From: Zetaproteobacteria bacterium
GTDB lineage: Bacteria > Pseudomonadota > Zetaproteobacteria > Mariprofundales > Mariprofundaceae
Direction: 5' to 3'
Length of the DNA stretch: 5,692 nt
NCBI GenBank assembly: GCA_021545665.1
Contig: JAJRTX010000144.1
Span: 1 to 5,692 of the forward strand
Both the position numbers and the translations under genes were made by a program. The number at the start of each line of letters is the position of its first letter. Positions within the stretch are counted from its first letter, which is position 1. The notes beneath the pieces are model-generated. The model saw nothing but the letters and a program-made list of their open reading frames with translations, had not been told where the DNA came from and searched no databases. Positions 5,659 through 5,692 of this stretch are shown in pieces.

Positions 5659-5692
5659 ATGCAAGACTATAAGCGTGGCAGCCACACAGTAT
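5659..5692 (+). CDS. tnpA: IS200/IS605-type transposase TnpA, N-terminal fragment (cut by window end)
   Basis: ATG at 5659 opens MQDYKRGSHTV, then the window ends. A start of the form (x)YRxGSHTV is typical of IS200/IS605 Y1 transposases, where it precedes the first strand and the HUH motif. Only 11 residues are visible, so the call rests on this match together with the hairpin just upstream. The nearby ATG at 5654 is in another frame. No strong Shine-Dalgarno sequence is seen, as is common for these genes. It has the same orientation as the fragment at the window start. Confidence 0.72.
   Translation, partial: MQDYKRGSHTV

Noticed and set aside
1..5692. Composite transposon carrying mutS, lspA and mrp between two IS copies
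   Set aside because: The genes are core genes with intact controls. IS200/IS605 elements move as single strands between their own left and right ends and are not known for composite mobilisation. A repeat-broken contig explains the ends better.
1..5692. CRISPR array, tRNA or rRNA genes
   Set aside because: No regularly spaced repeats, cloverleaf or rRNA-like blocks were seen on either strand.

Overview
The window is a stretch of bacterial chromosome of moderate GC, with four housekeeping or envelope genes lying between two partial copies of an IS200/IS605-type insertion sequence. The MutS, LspA, Mrp and DUF4156-lipoprotein sequences, together with an IscR-like operator, point to a Gram-negative proteobacterium. 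The genus cannot be fixed by eye; a gamma- or zetaproteobacterium is a guess only.

Layout from left to right. (a) 1-131: the C-terminal end of a Y1 transposase (TnpA) read on the + strand, ending inside a strong right-end hairpin. (b) 234-3142, minus strand: mutS (mismatch recognition ATPase) followed by a small lipoprotein gene of the DUF4156 type. The two are almost overlapping and the lipoprotein ribosome binding site lies inside the end of mutS. (c) 3143-3582: a 440-base divergent intergenic region with no convincing protein gene. It holds opposing promoter candidates, a run of ten G in the loop of a long hairpin, and several further inverted repeats that can pair in mutually exclusive ways. 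(d) 3583-4071, plus strand: lspA (lipoprotein signal peptidase). (e) 4099-4227: a compact unit of a strong sigma70 promoter, a C-rich stem-loop and a strong intrinsic terminator, which reads as an undescribed small RNA gene of about 90 nt. (f) 4279-5408: mrp (Fe-S cluster carrier ATPase of the ApbC/NBP35 family) behind its own promoter, whose -35 box lies inside a good match to the IscR type 1 operator. It is closed by tandem hairpins, the second an intrinsic terminator. (g) 5587-5692: left-end hairpins and the first 11 codons of another IS200-like tnpA, again on the + strand, cut by the window end.

Functional links. LspA would process the DUF4156 prolipoprotein as it does all lipoproteins. 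The IscR-like site makes mrp look tuned to Fe-S cluster demand. The most unusual idea in the window is that the C-rich loop of the putative sRNA is complementary over 12 contiguous pairs (one of them G-U) to the G10 tract between mutS and lspA. This resembles the C/U-rich loop and G-repeat pairing known for the Helicobacter sRNA RepG. Both window ends fall in the same kind of IS in the same orientation, as expected if an assembly contig broke at a multicopy repeat.
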